A stretch of 64,000 nucleotides of DNA from Mesobacillus sp. AQ2 (lineage in GTDB: Bacteria > Bacillota > Bacilli > Bacillales > Cytobacillaceae). Shown piece by piece: positions 1-8,957 of this stretch. The DNA lies in contig NZ_CP126080.1 of assembly GCF_030122805.1 (NCBI RefSeq), positions 3,229,001 through 3,293,000 of the forward strand, given 5' to 3'. The translations under genes and the position numbers were made by a program. The first letter of the stretch is position 1. Each line of letters begins with the position of its first letter. The notes beneath the pieces were generated by a model. The model was not told the origin of the DNA. It made no database searches and was given only the letters and a program-made list of their open reading frames with translations.

Positions 1-430
1 CTGCATTCAAACTCAAAGGGTAGTCATTTTTATAAGAAGCAAAGAATTCGGCCAATCCACGAGGATCAAGGAACAAATCAGGTTTTACCTCAAAAGAAAT
101 CGCGTTTTGTCCTTTTGCTAATGCAGAGTCCATTTTTTCTTTCAGTTCCGTCAAATCCTTGTAAAAAAGGCGATTCGAGATATGCCATGACTCAGATTGA
201 TACCCGAATGGATGGATGCCGCGCCTGTAGCCTGGTTCACCTGGAAGAGCTCCAGCCAATTGATCCGGGAAATCTTCTTTTGTGTAAAGCGGCTTAAGCA
301 TGATATCTTCATATGTATTGGTATAAAGTGATTCAATTGGCTTTCCTTTTAATGAAGCAGCAGCTTTCTTTTGCCAGTCCTCAAAAAATGCATCATTGAA
401 CGAGGCAGCCTTCATACTCTCGATTGTCAT
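1..430 (-). CDS. mutA: Methylmalonyl-CoA mutase small subunit, N-terminal part (cut by window edge)
   Basis: The minus-strand frame is open to base 1 and encodes 143 residues of a MutA-type protein, the non-catalytic subunit that pairs with B12-binding MutB to interconvert methylmalonyl-CoA and succinyl-CoA. Visible family features are the N-terminal stretch PLYTKEDF and PGYRRGIHPFGYQ, typical of the arm that wraps the partner subunit. The frame also opens at an ATG at 472, but no ribosome site precedes it. The ATG at 430 is preferred because a long purine Shine-Dalgarno lies upstream, separated by a hairpin. It lies downstream of bkdB and its terminator, so it probably has its own promoter. 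Propionyl-CoA from valine and isoleucine breakdown is the likely metabolic link. The call is from recalled family sequence. Confidence 0.85.
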   Translation of the reverse strand, partial: MTIESMKAASFNDAFFEDWQKKAAASLKGKPIESLYTNTYEDIMLKPLYTKEDFPDQLAGALPGEPGYRRGIHPFGYQSESWHISNRLFYKDLTELKEKMDSALAKGQNAISFEVKPDLFLDPRGLAEFFASYKNDYPLSLNA

Positions 431-469
431 ATACTTCACTGTCCGAAGTTCAGACAGCCTTCCCCCCTT
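431..469 (-). promoter_or_regulatory. mutA translation initiation region: Shine-Dalgarno and start separated by a hairpin
   Basis: On the minus strand a very strong Shine-Dalgarno, AAGGGGGGAAGG (458-469), is followed at once by CTGTCTGAACTTCGGACAG (439-457), which folds into an 8-bp stem with a 3-nt loop. Eight more bases lead to the ATG at 430. Unfolded, the spacing is 27 nt and too long. Folded, the effective spacing is about 8 nt. The stem is the same palindrome as in the two 52-bp arrays of this window. That the hairpin brings the ribosome site into register is inference. Confidence 0.5.
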
Positions 470-571
470 CATGAAATTGTGATAAAATTCTAATTTTTAT
501 ATTCCACTTTTATTTTAGTATACGAATGCTATTCTAGCAACGAAGGGACATTAACGATCTAACTCCGTATA

Positions 572-602
572 GGAAAACGCCCAGAATGGTTCTGGGCGTC
601 TT
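572..602 (-). terminator. Rho-independent terminator of the bkd operon
   Basis: An 11-bp stem (ACGCCCAGAA paired with TTCTGGGCGT) has a 3-nt loop. On the minus strand it is followed by TTTTCC. It lies just past the bkdB stop codon and upstream of mutA. Confidence 0.85.
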
Positions 603-615
603 TAGCTAGATTGAA

Positions 616-1914
616 TTAATAGATTGATGTCGTCTCTTTTGATGTGTTTTCCAGGATTTCTTTTACCCTTGCAAGGAAACGTCCGCAAACAAGGCCGTCC
701 AGTACACGATGGTCAAGTGACAGGCACAGGTTTACCATATCGCGAACCGCGATCATGCCATTGTTCATTACGACAGGACGCTTAACGATTGACTCCACCT
801 GAAGGATGGCAGCCTGTGGATAATTGATGATTCCCATTGATTGGACAGAACCGAAAGAACCTGTGTTGTTGACAGTGAAGGTTCCGCCTTGCATGTCCTC
901 GGAACGAAGCTTGCCGGTACGTACCTTCTGGGCAAGTTCATTGATTTCACGGCCGATGCCTTTAATTGTCTTTTCGTCTGCATTTTTAATGACAGGTACG
1001 AACAAGGCATCATCTGTCGCTACTGCGATTGAAAGATTGATATCTTTTTTCTGGATGATCTTGTCGCCAGCCCACATAGAATTGACTTGCGGGAATTCTT
1101 TCAGTGCCTGTGCGACAGCTTTAACGAAGAAAGCAAAGAAAGTAAGGTTGAAGCCTTCTTTCTTCTTGAAATCATCCTTAAGACCATTTCTGTATTCTAC
1201 AAGGTTTGTAACGTCCACTTCCACCATTGTCCAGGCATGCGGAGCTTCATGCTTGCTGCGCAGCATATTGGCAGCGATCGCCTTGCGTACTCCAGTTACT
1301 GGGATCTCGATATCACCTGCAGCAACTGGTACAGAAGGAGCTTCCGCTGCTGATGCTGCTGGCTGAGATGGTGCAGCCGGCTTGTCCGGAGCCTCTGTCA
1401 GTGCCGCAGCTTGAGCCTTAGGTGCTTCGGCTGACGGCTGAGGAATATTTCCGGATTGAATGATCTGCTGAAGATCTTTACGGGTAATCCTTCCGCCTGC
1501 CCCGGTGCCATTAACTATGGTCAAGTCGATATTATGTTCTTGGGCAAGCTTCAGTACTGCCGGTGAGTACCTTGCTCTGTTTCCATCATTGCCGGATACT
1601 GCTGGTGCAGCAGTACCTGTTGAAGCTTCTGCTGCAGGTTTCTCTGCAGCTGGAGCTTCCTCGGTGCTGCCGCCTTCTATTTCAATAGTGCAAATGATTT
1701 CACCAACCGCAAAAGTATCTCCTTCATTCGCAATCAATTCCTTGATTGTTCCTGAAAAAGATGATGGTACTTCAGCATTTACCTTGTCAGTCATGACTTC
1801 GGCCAGCGGATCGTATTTATTTACTTTATCACCTACAGAAACCAGCCATTTACTGATTGTTCCTTCTGTAACACTCTCGCCTAATTGAGGCATTTTGATT
1901 TGTTCGATCGCCAC
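616..1914 (-). CDS. bkdB: Branched-chain 2-oxoacid dehydrogenase E2, dihydrolipoyl acyltransferase
   Basis: E2 core of the branched-chain alpha-keto acid dehydrogenase complex; it transfers the branched acyl group from lipoyl-lysine to CoA. The 432-residue protein has an N-terminal lipoyl domain with the modified lysine in MTDKVNAEVP (about residue 44), an Ala/Pro-rich linker, a peripheral subunit-binding domain (RYSPAVLKLA, about 115-150) and a C-terminal acyltransferase domain ending in SLDHRVLDG, with catalytic His near 402. A longer frame opens at an ATG at 1935, but a GTG at 1914 sits 7 nt behind AAGGAGGG and matches the family N-terminus (xAIEQIKMPQLGES), so that start is used. It is the last gene of the ptb-bcd-buk-lpdV-bkdAA-bkdAB-bkdB operon. 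Confidence 0.96.
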   Translation of the reverse strand: MAIEQIKMPQLGESVTEGTISKWLVSVGDKVNKYDPLAEVMTDKVNAEVPSSFSGTIKELIANEGDTFAVGEIICTIEIEGGSTEEAPAAEKPAAEASTGTAAPAVSGNDGNRARYSPAVLKLAQEHNIDLTIVNGTGAGGRITRKDLQQIIQSGNIPQPSAEAPKAQAAALTEAPDKPAAPSQPAASAAEAPSVPVAAGDIEIPVTGVRKAIAANMLRSKHEAPHAWTMVEVDVTNLVEYRNGLKDDFKKKEGFNLTFFAFFVKAVAQALKEFPQVNSMWAGDKIIQKKDINLSIAVATDDALFVPVIKNADEKTIKGIGREINELAQKVRTGKLRSEDMQGGTFTVNNTGSFGSVQSMGIINYPQAAILQVESIVKRPVVMNNGMIAVRDMVNLCLSLDHRVLDGLVCGRFLARVKEILENTSKETTSIY

Positions 1915-1960
1915 AGGTTGACCCTCCTTCTCCATTCACTCTATTTCCAATATGATTATG

Positions 1961-2944
1961 TTAAAATTCAGCAAGCTCTCTCATTGCTTTTTCAACTTTA
2001 TCAGGGTTGATCATGAAGTATTTCTCCATAGTAGGAGCGTACGGCATAGCAGGAACATCCGGGCCAGCCAGCCTCTTGATCGGTGCATCAAGTTCGAATA
2101 AGCAGTGTTCAGCAATAATCGCAGAAACTTCGCTCATGATGCTTCCTTCTTTATTGTCTTCCGTTACAAGAAGGACTTTTCCAGTCTTGGATGCAGCTTC
2201 GATGATCGCTTCTTTGTCCAATGGATATACTGTACGAAGATCCAGAATGTGAGCAGAAATTCCATCCTTCGCAAGTCTTTCAGCTGCCTGAAGAGCAAAA
2301 TGAACTGCCAGGCCATAAGTGATGACGGTGATATCTTCACCCTCGCGTTTTACGTCAGCTTTGCCGATTGGTAGCACATAATCGTCCTCAGGAACTTCGC
2401 CTTTGATCAATCGATAGGCGCGCTTGTGTTCAAAGAACAAAACCGGATCTTCATCCCTGATCGCAGCTTTCAACAAACCTTTAACATCATAAGGTGTAGA
2501 AGGCATCACGATTTTCAGTCCAGGCTGGTTCGCAAATACGGCCTCAACAGACTGGGAGTGGTAAAGTGCACCATGGACCCCTCCGCCATAAGGAGCACGG
2601 ATGACCATCGGACAGCTCCAGTCATTGTTTGAGCGATAACGGATCCTTGCCGCCTCAGAGATGATCTGGTTTACAGCGGGCATGATGAAATCTGCGAACT
2701 GCATCTCTGCAATCGGGCGCATGCCGTACATTGCCGCACCGATTCCGACACCAGCAATCGCCGATTCCGCAAGCGGTGCATCGATGACCCTGTCTTCCCC
2801 GAACTTTTCGTATAAGCCCTGCGTAGCCTTGAAAACCCCGCCTTTTTTACCAACGTCTTCACCGAGGACAAAAACTCTCGGGTCTCTTTCCATCTCTTCT
2901 TTGATTGCCAATGTCACTGCATCTATATAAGAAATTACCGCCAT
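1961..2944 (-). CDS. bkdAB: Branched-chain 2-oxoacid dehydrogenase E1 beta subunit
   Basis: Beta chain of the thiamine-diphosphate E1 decarboxylase that acts on keto acids from Leu, Ile and Val. The 327-residue protein has the transketolase-like pyrimidine domain (VFVLGEDVGKKGGVFKATQG near residue 24) and the C-terminal transketolase domain (KVLLVTEDNKEGS). The family pattern DAPLAESAIAGVGIGAA is present. The start ATG follows a GGGGG ribosome site. It lies 12 bp (to the upstream stop) after bkdAA and 46 bp before bkdB, consistent with co-translation of a stoichiometric complex. Length is normal for the family. Confidence 0.97.
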   Translation of the reverse strand: MAVISYIDAVTLAIKEEMERDPRVFVLGEDVGKKGGVFKATQGLYEKFGEDRVIDAPLAESAIAGVGIGAAMYGMRPIAEMQFADFIMPAVNQIISEAARIRYRSNNDWSCPMVIRAPYGGGVHGALYHSQSVEAVFANQPGLKIVMPSTPYDVKGLLKAAIRDEDPVLFFEHKRAYRLIKGEVPEDDYVLPIGKADVKREGEDITVITYGLAVHFALQAAERLAKDGISAHILDLRTVYPLDKEAIIEAASKTGKVLLVTEDNKEGSIMSEVSAIIAEHCLFELDAPIKRLAGPDVPAMPYAPTMEKYFMINPDKVEKAMRELAEF

Positions 2945-2956
2945 TTTCGTTCCCCC

Positions 2957-3952
2957 TTACTCTTCAGCATATACGTATTTCAAAGCATGTTCTGGCTCTG
3001 CATACGGTGCATTTTCAGCATAATCTGTTGCTTCATTGACCAGTTTCATGATTCGATCGTTGATTTCCTTTTCACTCTCATCGTTCATGAGGCCATTTTC
3101 CTTTAAATACGCGCCGAAGGTAATGATAGGGTCCTTCGTCTTTGCCTGTGCAACTTCGTCAGGCGCACGGTAGCTTCTATCATCATCATCTGATGAGTGT
3201 GGAGTCAGACGGTAGGATACTGCCTCGACAAGAGTCGGTCCTTCACCAAGGCGTCCGCGGTCAGCAGCTTCCTTTACCACTTTATAAACTTCTAAAGGAT
3301 CATTTCCATCCACAGTGAATCCTGGCATGCCATAACCAATTGCACGGTCCGATACTTTTTCTGCAGCGACTTGTCTCTCATAAGGTATCGAGATTGCATA
3401 TTTATTGTTCTCAACCATGAAAATGACAGGAAGCTTATGGACTCCCGCAAAGTTAGCTCCTTCGTGGAAATCGCCCTGGTTGGAAGATCCTTCTCCGAAG
3501 GTAACGAATGTCACTAAGTCCTTCTTCTCCATTTTACCTGCAAGTGCGATTCCAACAGCATGAGGTACCTGTGTTGTTACCGGTGAAGAACCTGTTACGA
3601 TTCTGTTTTTCTTCTGCCCAAAGTGTCCAGGCATCTGGCGGCCTCCAGAGTTTGGGTCTTCCGCTTTGGCAAAACCTGAAAGCATCAAATCTTTTGCCGT
3701 CATGCCAAAAGTTAAGACCACACCCATGTCACGGTAATAAGGAAGAACATAATCCTTCTCGCGATCAAGTGCAAAGGCAGCTCCTACCTGTGCTGCTTCC
3801 TGCCCCTGACAGGAAATCACAAAAGGAATTTTCCCGGCACGGTTCAAAAGCCACATCCGCTCATCCAGCCGGCGGGCCAAAAGCATTGTTTCATACATTT
3901 CCATAACCTTTTCATCACTTAAGCCAAGTGCAGCGTGACGATTTTCTGCCAT
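2957..3952 (-). CDS. bkdAA: Branched-chain 2-oxoacid dehydrogenase E1 alpha subunit
   Basis: Alpha chain of E1; it carries the thiamine diphosphate binding motif, seen as GEGSSNQGDFHEGANFA (about 160) with a downstream asparagine pair (ENNKYAIS). The regulatory-loop-like TPHSSDDDDRSYR segment is typical of this subunit. The frame extends upstream to 3967, but GGGAGG of the longer reading is itself the ribosome site for the ATG at 3952 (MAENRHAALGLS), which also matches the B. subtilis N-terminus, giving 331 residues. It sits between lpdV and bkdAB in the operon. Confidence 0.97.
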   Translation of the reverse strand: MAENRHAALGLSDEKVMEMYETMLLARRLDERMWLLNRAGKIPFVISCQGQEAAQVGAAFALDREKDYVLPYYRDMGVVLTFGMTAKDLMLSGFAKAEDPNSGGRQMPGHFGQKKNRIVTGSSPVTTQVPHAVGIALAGKMEKKDLVTFVTFGEGSSNQGDFHEGANFAGVHKLPVIFMVENNKYAISIPYERQVAAEKVSDRAIGYGMPGFTVDGNDPLEVYKVVKEAADRGRLGEGPTLVEAVSYRLTPHSSDDDDRSYRAPDEVAQAKTKDPIITFGAYLKENGLMNDESEKEINDRIMKLVNEATDYAENAPYAEPEHALKYVYAEE

Positions 3953-4018
3953 TTTTATACCTCCCATTTGTTCGTACAGCTCTTCTCCTCGGAAAAGAGT
4001 TTCTGTCCCAAAAAAAAA

Positions 4019-5440
4019 TTAAGAATGGATTGCTTTTCCATCCACAGCCAGGGCCGCTTCACCGATTGCCTCTGACAACGTTGGGTGAGGATGGATTGTA
4101 TGGGCAACTTCCCACGGAGTTGCATCAAGAACTTTTGCCAGGCCAGCTTCTGAGATCATGTCAGTAACATGCGGCCCGATCATATGGACTCCAAGAATAT
4201 CATCCGTTTCTTTATCAGCCACAATTTTTACAAAACCGTCAGATTCGCCATAAACAAGTGCCTTGCCAATTGCTTTAAAAGAGAATTTCCCAGTCTTTAC
4301 TTCAAAGCCTTTTTCTTTTGCTTCATCCTCTGTCAGACCGACGCTCGCAGCTTCTGGAGAGCTGTAGATGCATTTAGAGACTAGCGTATAATCGATTGGA
4401 TGAGGATTTTCCCCGGCAATATGCTCGACAGCTACAATCCCTTCATGAGATGCTACGTGCGCAAGCTGTAGTCCGCCAATGACATCACCAATCGCATAAA
4501 TATGGGATTCCTTCGTCTGGAAAAATTCGTTTGTCTGGATGAAGCCTCTTTCAAGCTGGATTTCTGTATTCTCAAGTCCAATTCCTTCAACATTAGCCTG
4601 GCGTCCAACAGAGACCAGTAATTTTTCAGCGGTGAATTCTTTCGTTTCACCTTTAACCTCGGCACTGATCGTGACTCCATCACCTTTTTGAAGTGTCTCA
4701 GATAATACTTTGGCGCTTGTAATGATTTTCACGCCCTTTTTCTTCATCGCGCGCTGCATCTCTCTTGAAACTTCCTTGTCTTCTGTTGGGACAATTCGAT
4801 CAGCATACTCAATGACTGTAACTTCTGTTCCGAAATCAGCAAGCATGGAAGCCCACTCAATCCCAATGACGCCTCCGCCAACGATGATGATCGACTTTGG
4901 AAGATCTTCCATGATAAGTGCTTCATCAGAGGTCATGACATATTGGCCGTCTGCTTCAAGCCCTGGCAGAGTCCTTGGACGTGACCCTGTCGCTACAATC
5001 ACATTTTTAGGGATTAGCATCTCGTTTTCTTCGCCATTGTTCATTTCTACAGAAATCGTACCCGGCATAGGTGAGAAAATAGAAGGCCCCAGGATTCTTC
5101 CCAAACCTTCATAGACATCGATTTTCCCCTGTTTCATCAGGTGCTGGACTCCTTTATGGAGCTGCTCGACAATCTTCTCTTTCCTTTCCTGCACCTTGGT
5201 GAAATTCACCGCAACCTCGCCAACTGTTATCCCGAAGTTTTCACTTTTCTTTGCAGTTGCATACACTTCAGCACTTCTTAGTAAAGCCTTGCTTGGAATA
5301 CAGCCTTTATGAAGGCATGTACCACCCAGCTTACCCTTTTCAACGATGGCAGTTTTCAACCCAAGCTGAGAAGCCCTGATTGCTGCTACGTATCCTCCTG
5401 TACCGCCTCCGAGAATGACTAAATCATATTCTTGAGCCAT
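4019..5440 (-). CDS. lpdV: Dihydrolipoamide dehydrogenase (E3) of the bkd complex
   Basis: FAD-dependent E3 that reoxidises the dihydrolipoyl arm of BkdB using NAD+. The 473-residue protein shows the N-terminal FAD site GGGTGGYVAAIRA, the redox disulphide GGTCLHKGC (Cys42/Cys47), a second Rossmann motif for NAD (VGGGVIGIEWASMLADFG, about 180), the AIGDVIGG FAD motif and the C-terminal catalytic HPHPTLSEAIGEA. The start is ATG behind GAGGAGGGA. It lies between buk and bkdAA, so it is dedicated to this complex rather than to pyruvate dehydrogenase. Confidence 0.97.
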   Translation of the reverse strand: MAQEYDLVILGGGTGGYVAAIRASQLGLKTAIVEKGKLGGTCLHKGCIPSKALLRSAEVYATAKKSENFGITVGEVAVNFTKVQERKEKIVEQLHKGVQHLMKQGKIDVYEGLGRILGPSIFSPMPGTISVEMNNGEENEMLIPKNVIVATGSRPRTLPGLEADGQYVMTSDEALIMEDLPKSIIIVGGGVIGIEWASMLADFGTEVTVIEYADRIVPTEDKEVSREMQRAMKKKGVKIITSAKVLSETLQKGDGVTISAEVKGETKEFTAEKLLVSVGRQANVEGIGLENTEIQLERGFIQTNEFFQTKESHIYAIGDVIGGLQLAHVASHEGIVAVEHIAGENPHPIDYTLVSKCIYSSPEAASVGLTEDEAKEKGFEVKTGKFSFKAIGKALVYGESDGFVKIVADKETDDILGVHMIGPHVTDMISEAGLAKVLDATPWEVAHTIHPHPTLSEAIGEAALAVDGKAIHS

Positions 5441-5496
5441 CTGAATCCCTCCTCTATATAAATCAACTAATTTTGTTCAACTTCAGCCATGCATGA

Positions 5497-6582
5497 TTAT
5501 CGGCCAGGATATTCCTTTACATCTTCCTCGTTCCGTAAAATTCGAAGAGCTCCCTCTGCAAGGGCCTGCAATTCGTTTTCACCGGGATGGACGATTACGT
5601 CTGCGATCCAGTTGATCCGTTCTGAAATTTCCTGTACGAACTCTTTGCCGTACGCAAGTCCGCCTGTAAGGACGATTGCGTCTACTTTTCCTGATAGGAC
5701 CGCGCTGGCAGAACCGATTTCTTTGGCTACCTGATATGCCATCGCGTCATATACAAGCTTCGCTTTTTCATCCCCCTGCTTGATCATCTTTTCGACCTTG
5801 ACCGCATCATTCGTGCCCAGGTAGCCAACAAGACCTCCCTGGCCGACAAGCTTTTTCATGACTTCATCCCTGAAGAAATCTCCTGAGAAGCATAGCTGAA
5901 CCAGGTCTCCAGCAGGTACTGTGCCTGCGCGTTCGGGACTGAATGGACCATCACCATGCAGACCATTGTTCACATCAACAACCCTGCCCCTTTTATGGGC
6001 TCCTACAGTGATACCTCCGCCAAGATGGGTAATGATGAGGTTAAGCTCTTCATACTTCCGGCCAAGCTCTCTGGCAACCCTTCGCGCAACCGCCTTCTGG
6101 TTCAGAGCATGGAAAATGCTCTTCCGTTCAATCAGCGAGAACCCTGAAACTCGTGCGATCGGGTCAAGTTCATCGACCACGACCGGGTCTACAATAAATG
6201 AAGGAATGTTCAAGCCTGAAGCGATTTCATAAGCCAAGATACCGCCCAGATTTGATGCGTGCTGGCCAGAGTAACCTGCCCGCAGGTCTTCAAGCATCTT
6301 ATTGTTAACTGCATATGTTCCGCCTTCAATTGGCCGTAAAAGACCGCCGCGCCCACAAACAGCACTCAATTTTGAAATGTTGATGCCTTCGGTATCAAGC
6401 GTTTCAAGTATCGTATTCTTCCTGAATTCGTATTGATCGATGATGGTTTCATAGGAGTTGATGACAGCTGAATCATGCCGGATTGTTTTTTCGAAAATCG
6501 ATACTTCGTTATCAAAAACACCTATTTTCGTTGATGTAGATCCTGGATTAATGACTAGAATCCGATGTTCTGTTTGTTGCAC
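5497..6582 (-). CDS. buk: Butyrate (branched-chain fatty acid) kinase
   Basis: Acetokinase-family enzyme that forms ATP and the free acid from butyryl- or branched-chain acyl-phosphate; with Ptb it lets the cell gain ATP from branched-chain acyl-CoA. The 361-residue protein has the phosphate-binding start [17 protein letters not shown], the [14 protein letters not shown] core seen as [17 protein letters not shown], and the late [12 protein letters not shown] motif. The frame opens at 6618, but GTG at 6582 is 6 nt behind TTGGAGGT and gives the usual N-terminus. It lies in the ptb-bcd-buk order of B. subtilis. Confidence 0.96.
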   Translation of the reverse strand: MQQTEHRILVINPGSTSTKIGVFDNEVSIFEKTIRHDSAVINSYETIIDQYEFRKNTILETLDTEGINISKLSAVCGRGGLLRPIEGGTYAVNNKMLEDLRAGYSGQHASNLGGILAYEIASGLNIPSFIVDPVVVDELDPIARVSGFSLIERKSIFHALNQKAVARRVARELGRKYEELNLIITHLGGGITVGAHKRGRVVDVNNGLHGDGPFSPERAGTVPAGDLVQLCFSGDFFRDEVMKKLVGQGGLVGYLGTNDAVKVEKMIKQGDEKAKLVYDAMAYQVAKEIGSASAVLSGKVDAIVLTGGLAYGKEFVQEISERINWIADVIVHPGENELQALAEGALRILRNEEDVKEYPGR

Positions 6583-6647
6583 AGTTAAACCTCCAATTTG
6601 CTTACGGGCTGGTTCCAATCCGTAATGTCAGTAGCATTTAGGAAACA

Positions 6648-6683
6648 GCAGAGGCGCCGAAGGGTCGATTCAGCGCACTCTGC
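6648..6683 (-). other. Stem-loop in the bcd-buk intergenic space
   Basis: A 36-nt inverted repeat (GCAGAG-GCGC arms, one bulged base) lies between bcd and buk inside the operon. On the minus strand no T-run follows directly, so it is more like an RNA processing or stability hairpin than a terminator. The surrounding 203-bp gap is the largest within the operon. Confidence 0.5.
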
Positions 6684-6785
6684 AAATCATTTTTGATTAA
6701 GGCATGTTTTCTTTTTTTCGCATCGCAGAAATCATGCTAATATTCACACAGATGGAGAAAAGAACATTCCTTGAAAACTTCCGGA

Positions 6786-7880
6786 TTAGCGGCGGCTTAA
6801 GATATGGTGGCCGTTTTGCAGGAACTGGCTGCGGGAATTGCGCATTCTCTCAATGCGTTCTTCTGCCATACGGTCTGCCGCTTTATACGTAGGGATACCG
6901 TCCCTCTTGGCAATTTCAATAACTTTTTCAATATTGTTATAAATCGTTTCAACCTTTTTCATTGCTCTCTCCGCATTGTAGCCATACAGCTCATCCGCTA
7001 CGTTGATAACTCCGCCTGCGTTGATGACATAATCCGGAGCGTAAACAATGCCCATTTCGTGGATGATGTCGCCATGCTTGGTATCCTTCAACTGGTTATT
7101 TGCTGCACCGGCAATAACCTTTGCCTTAATTTGAGGAATCGTTTCATCATTGATGACCGCACCTAATGCACAAGGAGCATAAATATCACAGTCAACACTA
7201 TAGATCTCATCTGGTTCAACTGCCTTTGCCCCGAATTCCTCAACCGCTCTCTGGACTGCTTCTTTATTGATGTCAGTCACGATCAGCTGAGCGCCTTCTT
7301 CATGAAGGTGGCGGCATAGATTATATGCGACATTCCCTACACCCTGGACGGCGATCGTCTTACCTTCAAGAGAATCAGTGCCGAATGCTTCCTTCGCAGC
7401 TGCCTTCATTCCTCTGTATACTCCGTAAGCAGTTACTGGTGATGGATTGCCTGATGAACCGAATGCTGGTGAAATACCTGTTACATAGTCTGTTTCTTCA
7501 TGGATAAGGTCCATGTCAGCCACGGTTGTACCAACATCTTCAGCAGTGATGTATCTGCCATTCAATCCCTGGATATAACGGCCAAAGGCACGGAACATTT
7601 CTTCGTTCTTGTCCTTGCGAGGGTCGCCGATGATGACCGTTTTTCCACCGCCAAGGTTGAGGCCAGCTGCCGCATTCTTATAAGTCATGCCCTTTGCCAG
7701 TCTAAGAGCATCTTCGATCGCTGCTTCTTCTGAAGCGTAAGTCCACATACGGGTACCGCCCAAAGCTGGCCCTAAAGTTGTATCATGGATTGCGATAATC
7801 GCTTTCAAACCTGATTGCTTATCCTGGCAAAACACTACCTGCTCATAATCATACTGTTCAAGATACTTGAAGATTTCCAT
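6786..7880 (-). CDS. bcd: Leucine (branched-chain amino acid) dehydrogenase
   Basis: NAD-dependent oxidative deamination of Leu, Ile and Val to the keto acids used by the BKD complex. The 364-residue protein carries the catalytic-lysine region [17 protein letters not shown] (about residue 80) and the dinucleotide fold [16 protein letters not shown] longer frame starts at 7940, but the ATG at 7880 follows GAGGGGGAAC and matches the B. subtilis protein, including its length of 364. It is the second gene of the operon, 28 bp after ptb. Confidence 0.97.
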   Translation of the reverse strand: MEIFKYLEQYDYEQVVFCQDKQSGLKAIIAIHDTTLGPALGGTRMWTYASEEAAIEDALRLAKGMTYKNAAAGLNLGGGKTVIIGDPRKDKNEEMFRAFGRYIQGLNGRYITAEDVGTTVADMDLIHEETDYVTGISPAFGSSGNPSPVTAYGVYRGMKAAAKEAFGTDSLEGKTIAVQGVGNVAYNLCRHLHEEGAQLIVTDINKEAVQRAVEEFGAKAVEPDEIYSVDCDIYAPCALGAVINDETIPQIKAKVIAGAANNQLKDTKHGDIIHEMGIVYAPDYVINAGGVINVADELYGYNAERAMKKVETIYNNIEKVIEIAKRDGIPTYKAADRMAEERIERMRNSRSQFLQNGHHILSRR

Positions 7881-7908
7881 TTCTAGTTCCCCCTCTGATT
7901 TATGTAGG

Positions 7909-8814
7909 TTATTTTTCAGCAGAGCATAACGCCAGCGCAAGAGAATAAAGCTTGCTTTCGGCTGTATCTGCCCTGGATGTTAACACGATTGGAGCTTTCG
8001 CCCCTGATATGACTGCGCCAACTTTTGCATTGGCAAAATAAACTAATGATTTATAAAGTACATTGCCGACTTCGATCGCAGGGACTAAAAGGATATCAGC
8101 TTTCCCGGCAACATCACTCTTGATTCCCTTGTGCTCTGCAGCCAGCTGTGAAACCGCGTTATCAAGCGCGAGCGGGCCGTCCACAATACAACCGGAAATT
8201 TGCCCTCTTTGATTCATGACCGTCAATGCTGCTGCATCAAGTGTGGCCTGCATAGCGGGATTGACTACTTCCACCGCTGCAAGTGGTGCTACTTTTGGCA
8301 TATCAATACCGATCGAATGGGCTACCCGGACGGCATTTTTTATGATTTGCGCTTTTTGTTCAAGATCCGGCGCTATATTCATCGCAGCATCGGTAACGAT
8401 TGTGTAGCGATCATATCCCGGCACTTCAAACACTGCTACATGGGATAATACCGCACCCGTTCTGAGGCCATACTCCTTATTCAGGACAGCCTTCAGGATT
8501 GCCGCCGTCGGGATATTCCCCTTCATCACTACCTGTGCTTCATTCGAAGTGACAGCTTTCACTGCCATCTCTGCGGCCATATTATTATTAGGTGCAGAGA
8601 TAATTTCAATCCCTTTATGACTTGCTAGTTCAGGATGCTGTACGGCAATGATCCTTTTGATTTCCTCTTCATCTCCATAAAGAAGGAAATCGGCCAGGTT
8701 CCTCTTAACAGCCTCGGCAACCGCTTCTAATACCTCTGTATCCTCTGCTGCTGCCACAGCAATGGTTTTCCTGCCATTTTGGGATGCCATGCTGATTAGT
8801 GAGTCAAGTTTCAT
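7909..8814 (-). CDS. ptb: Phosphate butyryltransferase
   Basis: It converts butyryl- or branched-chain acyl-CoA to the acyl-phosphate, the substrate of Buk. The 301-residue protein belongs to the phosphate acetyl/butyryltransferase family ([52 protein letters not shown]-like segment [14 protein letters not shown]). The frame reaches 8850, but ATG at 8814 gives the family start MKLDSLI, preceded by AAAGGG. As the first gene of the bkd operon it lies directly downstream of the sigma-54 promoter at 8865-8880. Confidence 0.95.
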   Translation of the reverse strand: MKLDSLISMASQNGRKTIAVAAAEDTEVLEAVAEAVKRNLADFLLYGDEEEIKRIIAVQHPELASHKGIEIISAPNNNMAAEMAVKAVTSNEAQVVMKGNIPTAAILKAVLNKEYGLRTGAVLSHVAVFEVPGYDRYTIVTDAAMNIAPDLEQKAQIIKNAVRVAHSIGIDMPKVAPLAAVEVVNPAMQATLDAAALTVMNQRGQISGCIVDGPLALDNAVSQLAAEHKGIKSDVAGKADILLVPAIEVGNVLYKSLVYFANAKVGAVISGAKAPIVLTSRADTAESKLYSLALALCSAEK

Positions 8815-8864
8815 GTGTTGAGTCAACCCTTTCTTTCTTTTGCGCATCACACGTTATTTATATA

Positions 8865-8880
8865 TGCAAGAAGCGTGCCA
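8865..8880 (-). promoter_or_regulatory. Sigma-54 (SigL) promoter of the bkd operon
   Basis: Minus-strand TGGCACGCTTCTTGCA matches the -24/-12 consensus with invariant GG and GC separated by 10 nt. It is 50 nt upstream of the ptb start and just beyond the gene for the sigma-54 activator BkdR. Predicted transcription start is about 8853. Confidence 0.93.
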
Positions 8881-8922
8881 ACAAAAAATCGTGAAAACGC
8901 TTTACTTTTCCCGAAAAGTATT

Positions 8923-8957
8923 ATGCAATAAATTGCATGGTATGAAATTTATTGCAT
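8923..8957 (-). promoter_or_regulatory. Candidate BkdR upstream activating sites
   Basis: Three copies of an ATTGCAT heptamer occur: ATGCAAT at 8923-8929, ATTGCAT at 8932-8938 and ATTGCAT at 8951-8957. The first pair forms a 16-bp dyad and the 12-bp arm ATGCAATAAATT recurs inverted at 8946-8957. They lie about 45-80 bp upstream of the -24 element and overlap the bkdR stop codon, a normal place for an enhancer. Binding by BkdR is inferred. Confidence 0.55.

Noticed and set aside
824..1366. 180-aa plus-strand ORF opposite bkdB
   Set aside because: Antisense shadow of a strongly conserved gene; no ribosome site or family resemblance.
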